Positions 27,846 through 35,312 of a stretch of DNA of 64,000 bases are shown here, in pieces. Source of the stretch: VRUE01 sp040879985 (GTDB lineage: Bacteria; Actinomycetota; Thermoleophilia; Solirubrobacterales; 70-9); assembly GCA_040879985.1 (NCBI GenBank), contig JBBDJH010000021.1:124001-188000 (forward strand), written 5' to 3'. The first letter of the stretch is position 1; each line of letters begins with the position of its first letter. Both the position numbers and the translations under genes were made by a program. The notes beneath the pieces were generated by a model. It was given only the letters and a program-made list of their open reading frames with translations. It did no database searches and was not told the DNA's origin.

Positions 27846-27963
27846 CCATCTCCTCCGTCAGCCACAGCAGCGAAGGGCACGAGTTCGCCTCCCAGAAGCC
27901 GCTGCTGCGCCGCGCCGGCTGCTCGGCGGAAGGGTGCGAACTGCCGTAGGGGCAGGAGGCGAC

Positions 27964-28128
27964 TCATTCCCGCTTCGCAATGGGGGCCGGGGCGCTGCCG
28001 CCGTTCGCCACTTCGCAGGCGGCTTCGGCGCCGATGAACGGCGTCAGCGCGAAGTAGGTGGCGAGCGGGGCGGCGGTCGACAGATCCTTGCCCTCGCGCA
28101 CGCAATCGCAGACGATCGCGTAGAGGCC
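27964..28128 (-). pseudogene. C-terminal fragment of an unidentified minus-strand gene
   Basis: On the minus strand an open stretch ending at the TGA complement (27964-27966) reads like real protein, with segments LYAIVCDCVREGKDLSTAAP and LATYFALTPFIGAEAACEVA. It has no start and is cut at about 28130, where the family-A remnant begins on the plus strand. It could be the tail of a regulator or enzyme. I do not recognise it. Confidence 0.4.
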
Positions 28129-28133
28129 AGCCC

Positions 28134-28937
28134 AGCAGCGAAGTCTACCTGGCGGCGCAGGGCGATAATCCCTTCGGCTCGCTACTGGCGATCTACGTCG
28201 TCGCCCGCAGCCCCGAGCGCGGCCTGGAGATCAAGCTCGCCGGCGAGGTCGAGGCGATCGCCCACCGGGCAGCTGACCACGACCTTCGCCGAGAACCCCC
28301 AGCTGCCCTTCGAAGAGCTGAGGGTGCGCTTCAAGGGCGGCGACCGGGCGCCGCTCGTCACCCCGCCCGACTGCGGCGCCCACTCCAGCCGTAGCGAGCT
28401 GGCGCCCTGGGCGCGACCGGGCGCTCCGGTCATCATCGAGGATCCCTTCCAGGTCTCCTCTGGCCCCGCGGGCACCGGCTGCCCGAGCGGCCTCGGCGGG
28501 CGCCCCTTCCGCCTCGGCTTCCAGGCGGGGGTGACGGTGCCGCTCGCGGGCGCGCACTCACAAGGCGGTGCTGAAGACGCGCCCGGGCGATGCCAATATC
28601 GGCCGCGTCGCGGTCGCGTTCCCGCCCTCTGAGTTCCTCGATCAAGCCAACCTCGACAACATCTGCACCCGGGTGCAGTTCGCCGCCGGCGCCTGCCCGC
28701 CGAGCTCGGTCTACGGCTACGCCAAGGCCTGGAGCCCGCTGCTGGACCGGCCTCTGGAAGGCCCGGTGCACCTGCGGTCCTCCGATAACAACCTGCCCGA
28801 CATGGCCGGCCTCCCGCGCGGCAGATCAACGTCGAGGTCGCCGGGCGCATCGACTCGGCCAAGGCAAGAAGCTGGCGCGGAAGCTGCGGAAGGTGAAGAG
28901 CAAGGGCGCCGCACAGCGGCGGCAGCGGCGGCGCTGA
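28134..28937 (+). pseudogene. Family-A surface protein remnant with internal deletions
   Basis: Pieces of family A follow in the correct order but in different frames. DNPFGSLLAIYVVARSPERG lies near 28165-28220. A frameshift near 28250-28265 leads to TGQLTTTFAENPQLPFEEL, then a jump at about 28560 to KTRPGDANIGRVAVAFPPSE, CTRVQFAAGACPPSSVYGYA and LRSSDNNLPDMAG. A second jump near 28860 reaches the basic tail KKLARKLRKVKSKGAAQRR, with the stop at 28935-28937. Compared with the intact gene at 7047, two large internal segments and the 5' third are missing. It is clearly decayed. Confidence 0.82.
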
Positions 28938-29101
28938 TCCCCGTCTGTCGCCATACGGTGACGTACACAAATAATACGGTTGCGTATATGCCATTGTTCA
29001 GGAGGACCGCAACAGGGAGCCGATAAACGGGTTGGTTCCTACAGGGTTCACTTGTCTTGGGCGATCGACGGCGTCCGGCGGAAACAGGGAGAGGAGAAGT
29101 C

Positions 29102-31654
29102 TTGACGCACCGGCCATCGCGGCGCAAGCGCACCGGCATCGCCGCCTCATTCGTTCTGACCTTGGCGCTCGCCCTTGCATTGCCGGCGGGGGCGGCTGCC
29201 GCCGAGCCGCTGAAGATCCGCGAGGTCTTTCCGGGCTCGACCGCGACCGATCCGGAAGCCGAGTACGTGATGCTCCAGATGACCGCCGACGGGCAGGCGG
29301 GCATTGCCGACCAGGAGCTGCGCTTCTACGCAGCCGACGGCGAACTGAACGAAGCGGCGACCTACGTCGTGACTGCGGAAGACGCGGAAGGGCTGGCGGC
29401 GGCGAGCCAGCAGCGCTCCGTGCTTTTCGCCGCCGAAGCCGCCTCCGCGCTGGGCGGCGACGCGGCCGCGCCCGACGCCGTGCTGCCGGACCTCGACCGG
29501 ATGAGCCCGGCGGGCGGCGCCGCCTGCTTCACCGGGCCGGGCGGCGCGGCGCCGGTGGACTGCGTCAGCTGGGGGTCGTTCGAATCGCCCGGCTCGCTGC
29601 TCGACGCGCAGAGCGCCAACGCCGCCGAAGGCGGCATCGCCGACGGGCTCGCGCTGGAGCGGGACATAAGCCGCGGCGACCCCGGCTTCGACACCTGCCT
29701 CAACGTCGACTCGCCCGGCGACGACACCGGCTCAAGCGCCGCCGACTTCCAGCCTTCGGCGCCTGCTCCCCGCAACAACGCGGCGCCGTTGCCCTCCGGC
29801 GAGCACCGCTGCCCGCCGCGCGCGGTGATCGTCTCCGGGCCGGTCAGCCCGTTCGAGAACCCGACCAATTCAGACGACGCGAGCTTCAGCTACGCCGCGC
29901 TGCCCACGAGCGAGCCCGGGGTCGAATTCCGCTGCCAGCTCGCCTCCGCCGCCGGCTCGGTGCCGCCGGACACGACGCCCACCGAAGGCTGGGAACCGTG
30001 CAACTCGCCGCCCTACGTGAAAGAAGGCCTCGCCGACGGCTTCTACCGCTTCTGGGTGCAGGCGCTTGGCTCGAACCCCGAGCCGGGCCCGCCGGCCAAC
30101 CGTGCCTGGCAGGTCGACACCGTCGCCCCACAGACCTCGATCGACGTGACGCCGTCCGACCCCTCCGACGGCTTCGAGGCCGAGTTCTCCTACTCCTCGA
30201 GCGAGCCGTTTTCCTCCTTCCGCTGCCAGCTCGACGACGGCGCGATCCAGGTTTGCGGCTCGAGCGCCTCGTCGGGATCGAAAAGCTACTTCGACCTGAC
30301 CGACGGCGTCCACACCTTCCGCGTCTGGGCGACCGACAACGCCGGCAACAAAGACCCGAGCCCCGCCACCGACAGCATCACGGTGCAACGCTTTCTCGGC
30401 GATTCGACCCCGCCGGACACGCAGATCCTGCTCGGCCCGAGCAACCCCAGCGTCTCGCCCAACGCCTTCTTCGCCTATTACTCGAGCGAGGCCAACTCCA
30501 GCTTCCAGTGCCGGCTCGACGGGGCGCCGTTCGCCCCCTGTTCGGAGCTCGGCGCCTCCTACGGCCCGCTGCCCAACGGCATCCACAGCTTCGAGGTGAG
30601 GGCGATCGACCGGGCGGGCAACGTCGACTCGGTGCCCGCCTTCCACTCGTGGCGGGTGGGCGCCGCCGTGCCCAACACGCGCTTCGTCGGCACCCCCGGG
30701 GGCGCCGTCCGCTCCAAGAACGGCAAGCCCGTGCGCCTCAGCTTCCGCTTCAAGGCCGACAAGCCGGGCTCGACCTTCCGCTGCCGGCTCGACCTCTCCG
30801 GCCCCTATAAGCCCTGCAAGTCCCCGCACCGGCTGAAGGCCAAGCCCGGCCGCCACGTCTTCGAGGTCTTCGCCGTCGACTCGCTCGGCAACGAGGAGGG
30901 CTCGCCGGCGTTCCGCATCTTCCGCGTCCGCGCCCCCGGCCAGGAGCGCTCCTTCTTCGTCCAGAAGGGCCGCTTCCTCTCCTCGCTCAGCGCCAGCATC
31001 TCGCCGACCAAGCTGCCGCGCAGCGGCCTGCGGCCGGTCAGCATGAGCTTCGGCTCGACCTTCGAGAACCTCGACGGCTCCGACATCCCCGGGCTGAAGA
31101 CGATGACCCTGAAGCTCGCCCGCGGCGGCGTGCTCGACAACCGCGGCCTGCCACGCTGCCCGCGGGCCAGGCTGACCCAGCGCTCCAGCGCCGGGGCCCT
31201 CGCCGCCTGCCGCGCCGCCCTGGTCGGCAGGGGCACGGTCGACACCGCGCTGCGCTTCCCCGAAGGCCGCCGCAGCCGCGCCACCGCCAGGCTGCTGCTC
31301 TTCAACGCCGGCAACAAGCTCTTCATGCACATCTACGCCACCGAGCCGGTCGAGGGGACCTTCATCGTGCCGCTGAAGATCTCCACCTCGCGGAAGGGCC
31401 GCTTCGCCACGACGCTGAGCGCCCGCTTCCCGCGGATCGCCGCCGGCTTCGGCCAGGTCACCGGTTTCCAGATGACGCTGAAGCGCACGTTCCGCCATAG
31501 GGGCAAGAAGCGCAGCTACCTGCTCGGCGGCTGCCCGGCCCCGCGCGCCCTCAACCGGGTCGCCTTCGAACTGGCGCGGGTCGACTACCGCTTCCGCGGC
31601 GGCCTGCGGATCCAAAACTCGACGATCAACAGCTGCCGGGCGATCGGCCGGTGA
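29102..31654 (+). CDS. Secreted LTD-like / Ig-repeat / module C protein
   Basis: 850 residues. I chose TTG 29102 because GAGGAGAAG lies 3-5 nt upstream; the longer open frame lacks any ribosome site. The signal peptide is GIAASFVLTLALALALPAGA. Residues about 36-240 are the LTD-like unit (AEYVMLQMTADGQAGIADQE, VDCVSWGSF, LLDAQSANAAEG). From residue about 247 come Ig-like repeats with Cys pairs (PQTSIDVTPSDPSDGFEAEF, FRCQLDDGAIQVC, PPDTQILLGPSNPS). Residues about 623-850 are module C (LSASISPTKLPRSGL, LLLFNAGNKLFMHIYATEPV). It joins domains that are separate in the genes at 16918 and 20546. The stop overlaps the next GTG. Confidence 0.86.
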   Translation: MTHRPSRRKRTGIAASFVLTLALALALPAGAAAAEPLKIREVFPGSTATDPEAEYVMLQMTADGQAGIADQELRFYAADGELNEAATYVVTAEDAEGLAAASQQRSVLFAAEAASALGGDAAAPDAVLPDLDRMSPAGGAACFTGPGGAAPVDCVSWGSFESPGSLLDAQSANAAEGGIADGLALERDISRGDPGFDTCLNVDSPGDDTGSSAADFQPSAPAPRNNAAPLPSGEHRCPPRAVIVSGPVSPFENPTNSDDASFSYAALPTSEPGVEFRCQLASAAGSVPPDTTPTEGWEPCNSPPYVKEGLADGFYRFWVQALGSNPEPGPPANRAWQVDTVAPQTSIDVTPSDPSDGFEAEFSYSSSEPFSSFRCQLDDGAIQVCGSSASSGSKSYFDLTDGVHTFRVWATDNAGNKDPSPATDSITVQRFLGDSTPPDTQILLGPSNPSVSPNAFFAYYSSEANSSFQCRLDGAPFAPCSELGASYGPLPNGIHSFEVRAIDRAGNVDSVPAFHSWRVGAAVPNTRFVGTPGGAVRSKNGKPVRLSFRFKADKPGSTFRCRLDLSGPYKPCKSPHRLKAKPGRHVFEVFAVDSLGNEEGSPAFRIFRVRAPGQERSFFVQKGRFLSSLSASISPTKLPRSGLRPVSMSFGSTFENLDGSDIPGLKTMTLKLARGGVLDNRGLPRCPRARLTQRSSAGALAACRAALVGRGTVDTALRFPEGRRSRATARLLLFNAGNKLFMHIYATEPVEGTFIVPLKISTSRKGRFATTLSARFPRIAAGFGQVTGFQMTLKRTFRHRGKKRSYLLGGCPAPRALNRVAFELARVDYRFRGGLRIQNSTINSCRAIGR

Positions 31655-32415
31655 GCGGCTCGCGCTCGATCAAGCGCCTGCTGCCGCTCGTCGCGGCCTG
31701 CGCGCTGCTCGCCCTCGGGCTCGTCGCCTGTGGCGGCGGCGATGACGAGGAGGCGGCGAGCAGCGCTTCCGGCGCGGGCGCTGAGGCCGGCGCGGGGGAG
31801 GGCGGCACCGCGGCGGGCGGGGCTGACGGCGCCGCGGGCGGCAACGGCAACGGCTCCCAGCGGGGGGGAGGCGGCGGCTCCGGCGGCTCGGCCGGCAAGG
31901 TCGACCTCCGCGTCCGCCCGAACAGCATCAAATCCGCCCAGGTGACCGAGACCGGCGCCGTGCAGACGCTGCCACCCAAGCCGCAGGCCCAGCAGACGGC
32001 GCAGAAGAACACCTACGGCTCGATCCGCTCCTTCGGCGAGGACACCGAAGGCGAGGAGGCGACCAACATCACCTTCGCCCTGGTCCAGTACCTCGACGCC
32101 AAGGCGAGCGGCGACTGGGCGACCGCCTGCGCCCGCATCTACAGCGTCCTGCGCGAGAACCTCGAAGACGCCGAGAAAGGCCAGACGTGCCCGGAGACCC
32201 TGGGCCGGCTGATGTCGCGCTCGCCGAAGTCGAGCCGCGTCGAGCAGGCCAAGATCGACGTCTCCAGCGTCCGCCGCGGCGAGGGCAACCGCGCCTTCGT
32301 CATCTACAAGACTCCAAAAACGCTTTCCGTCGACATGCCGATGTACGTCGAGGACGGTGTCTGGAAGGTCGGCGCGCTGGAGGCCTACGCGCTGACGCCC
32401 GACCAGGTGGGCTGA
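31651..32415 (+). CDS. Lipoprotein with Gly/Ala linker and NTF2-like C-terminus
   Basis: 254 residues from GTG 31651 (GTGA overlap with the previous stop). The signal ends in lipobox LVAC. A long low-complexity Gly/Ala/Ser linker (residues about 28-85) leads to a folded domain from about 120 (ATNITFALVQYLDAKASGDW, ACARIYSVLRENLEDAE, MYVEDGVWKVGALEAYAL) that resembles SnoaL/NTF2-like accessory domains of exported actinobacterial lipoproteins. Coupling to the LTD/Ig protein suggests they act at the same place on the cell surface. No enzymatic residues are evident. Confidence 0.75.
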   Translation: MSGSRSIKRLLPLVAACALLALGLVACGGGDDEEAASSASGAGAEAGAGEGGTAAGGADGAAGGNGNGSQRGGGGGSGGSAGKVDLRVRPNSIKSAQVTETGAVQTLPPKPQAQQTAQKNTYGSIRSFGEDTEGEEATNITFALVQYLDAKASGDWATACARIYSVLRENLEDAEKGQTCPETLGRLMSRSPKSSRVEQAKIDVSSVRRGEGNRAFVIYKTPKTLSVDMPMYVEDGVWKVGALEAYALTPDQVG

Positions 32416-32440
32416 GGCGGCGCCTTGCCGCCGCCGCCTC
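32414..32440 (+). terminator. GC-rich hairpin overlapping the lipoprotein stop codon
   Basis: GAGGCGGCG (32414-32422) pairs perfectly with CGCCGCCTC (32432-32440) around a 9-nt loop. No T-run follows, so termination would have to be non-canonical. Confidence 0.35.
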
Positions 32441-32514
32441 GCTCCTGCCCGTGGTCTGTGGTTGAAGGGGAGATCCGCGGTCCGCCACGCAGCTCTAGCT
32501 CCGGCTCGGAAAAC

Positions 32515-32544
32515 TTGCCTTTCTTTCAGGTACGGGAGTAACCT
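32515..32544 (+). promoter_or_regulatory. Probable promoter of the TetR-type gene
   Basis: TTGCCT (32515-32520), 18-nt spacer, TAACCT (32539-32544), then 7 nt to the GTG start. The predicted transcript would begin at or next to the start codon, a leaderless arrangement. Confidence 0.5.
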
Positions 32545-32551
32545 CAAGCGT

Positions 32552-33184
32552 GTGGAGAGCGAGGGAGAAGCTGTCAAACGGAGGTTGCCGCGGGGGACCC
32601 ATGGGATCCCCGCGGACTTGGTGGCTCGCAACCAGCGCGAACGGCTGGTCGCGGCGATCGCGGAGGAGTGTGCGGAGCGGGGGTACGCGGAGACTTCGGT
32701 GGCACGGGTGGCGAAGCAGGCCGGCGTCTCCTCGGTCACCTTCTACAGGCAGTTCGCCGACAAGGGCGACTGCATGCTCGCGGCGCACCGGGAGTTGTCG
32801 GGGCGGCTGCTCGAGGAGCTCGATCGGGCTGGGCGCGGTGTGTGCCGGTCCAAAGCAGCGGACGATGCGGCGGGTATCTCGCTGGCAGGGGCCCGCACGA
32901 CGATTCACACCGCACTCGCCCTCTTCGCCGCGGACCCACCCTCGGCGCGGCTGCTGACGGTTGAGATCCTCGCCGCCGGTCCCGAGGGCGTCGAGCACCA
33001 CGACGCGATGGTCGCGGCGTTCGTTGAGCGACTACGGGGCGACGATCCAGCGGCCCCGGCAAGCGACTGGGTGCGGGTTGCCGGCATGCTCGCCCTGGTC
33101 GGCAAGCTCGTCGCCACCGGCGAGGCCGCCCGGCTGCCCGGGCTCGAGGACGAGCTGGTCGCGGCGCTTTCTCCACAGAGCTGA
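32552..33184 (+). CDS. TetR/AcrR-family transcriptional regulator
   Basis: 210 residues from GTG 32552. The open frame extends upstream, but a promoter hexamer (32539-32544) ends just before this GTG. The N-terminal DNA-binding domain is typical: helix 1 RERLVAAIAEECAERGYAET, helix-turn-helix VARVAKQAGVSSVTFYRQF, then DKGDCMLAAH. The C-terminal ligand or dimer domain is not specific enough to name an inducer. It sits between a lipoprotein gene and a small coiled-coil gene, so its target is not obvious. Confidence 0.88.
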   Translation: MESEGEAVKRRLPRGTHGIPADLVARNQRERLVAAIAEECAERGYAETSVARVAKQAGVSSVTFYRQFADKGDCMLAAHRELSGRLLEELDRAGRGVCRSKAADDAAGISLAGARTTIHTALALFAADPPSARLLTVEILAAGPEGVEHHDAMVAAFVERLRGDDPAAPASDWVRVAGMLALVGKLVATGEAARLPGLEDELVAALSPQS

Positions 33185-33230
33185 GTCAGAAGATTTCACT
33201 TGCGCGCGCCACTCGCGCGACATGTTGTCT

Positions 33231-33236
33231 TAGCGT
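33231..33236 (+). promoter_or_regulatory. Possible -10 element (TAGCGT) of the coiled-coil gene
   Basis: TAGCGT lies 8 nt before the ATG at 33245, the same spacing seen before several other starts in this window. No good -35 is visible. Confidence 0.35.
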
Positions 33237-33244
33237 CTGGCACC

Positions 33245-33570
33245 ATGTACAAGATGAGAGAGAGTTGGACCGACGAGCGGATGGACGACTTCCGGGACGA
33301 CGTCAACCGGCGCTTCGATGAAGTCGACAAGCGCTTCGACAAGTTCGAAGGCGAGGTCGACAGGCGCTTCGACAAGGTTGACAAGCGCTTCGACAAGGTC
33401 GAAGGGGAGATCCGCGACCTGCGTTTGGAAACGAAGCGGGCTTCGACAGCCTCAACGCGAGGTTCGACGCCAGGTTCGACGGCCTGCAGCTGACGCTGCT
33501 GCGGATCGCCGGGGCGACGATCGTGACGCTGATCGCCGCAGCCGCCGGGATCATCGCAACACAGCTTTAG
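33245..33570 (+). pseudogene. Coiled-coil protein with C-terminal membrane helix, frameshifted
   Basis: From ATG 33245 the protein has heptad repeats of the form RFD(K/E)VDK (RRFDEVDKRFDKFEGEVD, RRFDKVDKRFDKVEGEI), a predicted coiled coil. At the GGG of 33438-33440 one base appears to be missing. In the next frame the protein continues sensibly as FDSLNARFDARFDGLQLTLL and a transmembrane helix (IVTLIAAAAGIIATQL) to TAG at 33568-33570. As printed, the first frame runs off into unrelated residues and stops at 33493. This is either a real frameshift or a sequencing error in a short G-run. Similar small coiled-coil/TM proteins are common in bacteria and have no assigned role. Confidence 0.6.
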
Positions 33571-33592
33571 CTGCCGACGAGCATCACGATGC

Positions 33593-33598
33593 TAAAGT
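33593..33598 (+). promoter_or_regulatory. Possible -10 element of the RHH/PIN pair
   Basis: TAAAGT, six nt before ATG 33605; a GCATC/GATGC repeat (33581-33592) sits directly upstream and could bind the antitoxin. The transcript is predicted to be leaderless. Confidence 0.45.
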
Positions 33599-33604
33599 GC
33601 ATTT

Positions 33605-33853
33605 ATGTCGAAGACGAGAACCACGGTCACGCTCGACGAGGAGGTCATTCGCGCCGTCAAGCTTGAGGCGGCGCGCAGCGGGCGACGAGATTCGGAGGTG
33701 ATCGAGAGTTCGCTGCGCCGCGATCTCGGCCTCGACGCCCTCGACCAGCTCTGGGCGCGGGTGACACCGCTGCCGGAGGGGGCGGGGATGGAGCTGGCCG
33801 CCTCCGAGCTCGAGGCGCTGCGCCGGGAGAGGCGTGCGCCGGGCGGTCCTTGA
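33605..33853 (+). CDS. Ribbon-helix-helix antitoxin
   Basis: 82 residues. The N-terminus has the RHH pattern, a beta strand with alternating residues (TRTTVTLDEEVIRAVKLEAA) followed by two helices (RSGRRDSEVIESSLRRDLGL). The C-terminal tail (ELEALRRERRAPGGP) is the part expected to cover the toxin. It overlaps the PIN gene by 20 nt, the usual order for such pairs. It probably represses its own promoter through the repeat just upstream. No ribosome site is visible; a leaderless start is likely. Confidence 0.8.
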   Translation: MSKTRTTVTLDEEVIRAVKLEAARSGRRDSEVIESSLRRDLGLDALDQLWARVTPLPEGAGMELAASELEALRRERRAPGGP

Positions 33854-34241
33854 TCCGGGCGTTCTCGTCTCGGCGCTGATCAGCCCGAGCGGCACCCCGG
33901 CGAGGCTGGTCGCCCAGGCCGTTGCCGGAGAGTTCGAGTTGATCGTCTCGCCGGCCCTTTTGGCGGAGCTGGACGGAGTGTTGCGGCGCGAGAAGTTCCG
34001 GCCTCATTTCGATCTCGAGACCGCCGGCGAGTACGTGGCTCTGCTGGGCCGGACTGCCACGAACGCGGCCGACCCGGAGCAGCAGCCGTCGCTGCGCTCG
34101 ACCGACCCCGACGACGACTACCTGATCGCGCTGGCGCACAGCCAGAACGCCGTTCTGGTGTCCGGCGACTCGGACCTGCTCGATCTCCTCGGCGGGGCGC
34201 CGATCTGCGCGCCGGCTGATTTCCTGGCGACGGTCGCCTGA
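33834..34241 (+). CDS. PIN-domain toxin (putative RNase)
   Basis: 135 residues from GTG 33834, inside the end of the antitoxin gene. It matches the PIN family often labelled 'putative toxin-antitoxin system toxin component' (COG1569 type): Asp7 in AVLDPGVLVSAL, a Glu in LLAELDGVLRR, then DPDDDYLIALA and VSGDSDLLDL supplying the other acidic residues for metal-dependent RNA cleavage. All expected acidic positions are present, so the toxin looks active. RNA target unknown. Confidence 0.82.
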   Translation: MRRAVLDPGVLVSALISPSGTPARLVAQAVAGEFELIVSPALLAELDGVLRREKFRPHFDLETAGEYVALLGRTATNAADPEQQPSLRSTDPDDDYLIALAHSQNAVLVSGDSDLLDLLGGAPICAPADFLATVA

Positions 34242-34295
34242 TCGCCGGCACACTTTCGGAGAAACCTTTCGTGGGTTGATCTTCGTCCCTCCGTG

Positions 34296-34313
34296 TACGA
34301 ACATATGTTCGTA
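34296..34313. promoter_or_regulatory. LexA (SOS) box
   Basis: TACGAACATATGTTCGTA is a perfect 18-bp palindrome containing GAAC-N4-GTTC, the operator recognised by LexA in actinobacteria. Its last base is the A of the ATG of the next gene, so LexA would block the promoter and start of the imuB-like/DUF6504/dnaE2 cassette until DNA damage. Confidence 0.88.
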
Positions 34314-35062
34314 TGACGGCTTTCGTCTCCGATCTGCCTGTTGCGGCGCTGAGTGGCCGGCTCGGCCTGCCCGAGCGTGAGGCCGGCAAGCTGGTCGAGA
34401 CGCTGGCGCGGCTGGGAATCGGCACGCTGGGCGAGCTGGCGACGCTCTCGCCCGGCGATGTCGCCGACCGCTTCGGGCCGGCCGGGCTGCGGGCGCTGCG
34501 GATCGCCCGCGGCGACGAGGAGCTGCTCGCGCTCAGCGTGCACGGCGCCTGGGAGGAGCTGGTCGAGCAGATCGACCTTCCCGAGGGAACCGCCGGCAGC
34601 CGGCTCGAGCGGGCGCTGGAGCTGCTGGTCGACCGCCTGCTTGCCGCGCCGCGGCGCAAGGGGCGGACGCTGTTGGGGCTGCGCCTCGGCGCCCTGCTGA
34701 GCGACGGCGGCAGCTGGAGCGTCGCGCAGGGCCTCGGCCGGCCGACCGCGTCGGCGCGAGCCCTGCGCAGCGTGCTGGCGCCCCGGTTGGAGGGCCTGCC
34801 CGCCCCCGCTCTCTCGCTCTCGCTGCGCGCCGTCGGCCTCGGCGACCGCGCCGCCGAGCAGATCGAGCTCTCCGCGCCCGGCGAGGAATCGCGCCGCCAC
34901 CGGCTCGCCGCCGCCCTGCACGAGGTCCGCGCCGCCCAGGGCGCCGACTCGCTGCTCAAGGTGCTGCCGGTCGACGACGCCTCGCGGATCCCCGAGCGCC
35001 GCGCCCTGCTGACTCCCTACCCGCTGCCGCCGCCAGGCGCAGCGCGGCGGGCGTCGTCGTGA
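34313..35062 (+). CDS. ImuB-like Y-family polymerase protein lacking the palm domain
   Basis: 249 residues starting at the last base of the LexA box. Residues about 10-75 form a helix-hairpin-helix thumb (LVETLARLGIGTLGELATLS, VADRFGPAGLRALRIARGDE). Residues about 95-210 resemble the little-finger region (LELLVDRLLAAPRRKGRTLL, LSLSLRAVGLGD). The end resembles the ImuB C-terminus (RIPERRALLTPYPLPPPG). Full ImuB proteins are around 500 residues. The N-terminal fingers/palm is absent here, and nothing upstream encodes it. In mycobacteria ImuB is catalytically dead and bridges DnaE2 to the sliding clamp, so a truncated adaptor is plausible. GTGA overlap with the next gene. Confidence 0.72.
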   Translation: MTAFVSDLPVAALSGRLGLPEREAGKLVETLARLGIGTLGELATLSPGDVADRFGPAGLRALRIARGDEELLALSVHGAWEELVEQIDLPEGTAGSRLERALELLVDRLLAAPRRKGRTLLGLRLGALLSDGGSWSVAQGLGRPTASARALRSVLAPRLEGLPAPALSLSLRAVGLGDRAAEQIELSAPGEESRRHRLAAALHEVRAAQGADSLLKVLPVDDASRIPERRALLTPYPLPPPGAARRASS

Positions 35063-35304
35063 GGCCCGGGCCCCGCCGGCTCTACGCGCCGCGGCGGGTG
35101 GCGGTCGAGGCCGGCGAGGAGGGGATCCCGACCGCCGTCGAGGGGACCGAGGTCGTCGCGGTGCGCGAGGAGTGGCTGGTCGAGGATCGCTGGTGGGCCC
35201 CGCGGCGCCTGCGCCGGCACTACTTCGAGCTGATCCTGATCGACGGCCGCGACATCGTCGTCTTCCGCGACGGCAGCCGCCGCTGGCACCGCCAGCGCGC
35301 CTGA
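35059..35304 (+). CDS. DUF6504-type small protein of the mutasome cassette
   Basis: 81 residues from GTG 35059, overlapping the preceding stop. The sequence is compact and rich in Trp, Arg and Val (GTEVVAVREEWLVEDRWW, HYFELILIDGRDIVVFRDGS), matching the small DUF6504 proteins that sit beside imuB/dnaE2 in actinobacteria. The role is unknown; location and SOS control suggest an accessory to translesion synthesis. DnaE2 starts 8 nt downstream. Confidence 0.7.
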   Translation: MRPGPRRLYAPRRVAVEAGEEGIPTAVEGTEVVAVREEWLVEDRWWAPRRLRRHYFELILIDGRDIVVFRDGSRRWHRQRA

Positions 35305-35312
35305 GGTGCGCC

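Larger units (their letters stand above)
26525..27949 (+). pseudogene. FG-GAP/VCBS-repeat protein, 5'-truncated and internally duplicated
   Basis: The frame is open from 26525 to the stop at 27947-27949, directly after an in-frame TGA (26522-26524) that separates it from the LTD remnant. The first conventional start is GTG 26732, so 405 residues could still be made, but no signal peptide remains. It holds seven Asp-rich repeats of Ca-binding type (DVDGDGLGDLVSF, DATGDGRSDLITM, DVDGDERADLVSM), typical of FG-GAP propellers. The C-terminal unit with GHEFA.Q.P...R..CSA.GC occurs twice, once near 26780-26855 and once at the end, showing a partial tandem duplication. Probably inactive; residual expression cannot be excluded. 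Confidence 0.65.

Noticed and set aside
33290..33420. Short tandem DNA repeats resembling a small CRISPR-like or satellite array
   Set aside because: The period follows heptads of a coiled-coil protein (RFDKVDK); no spacers.
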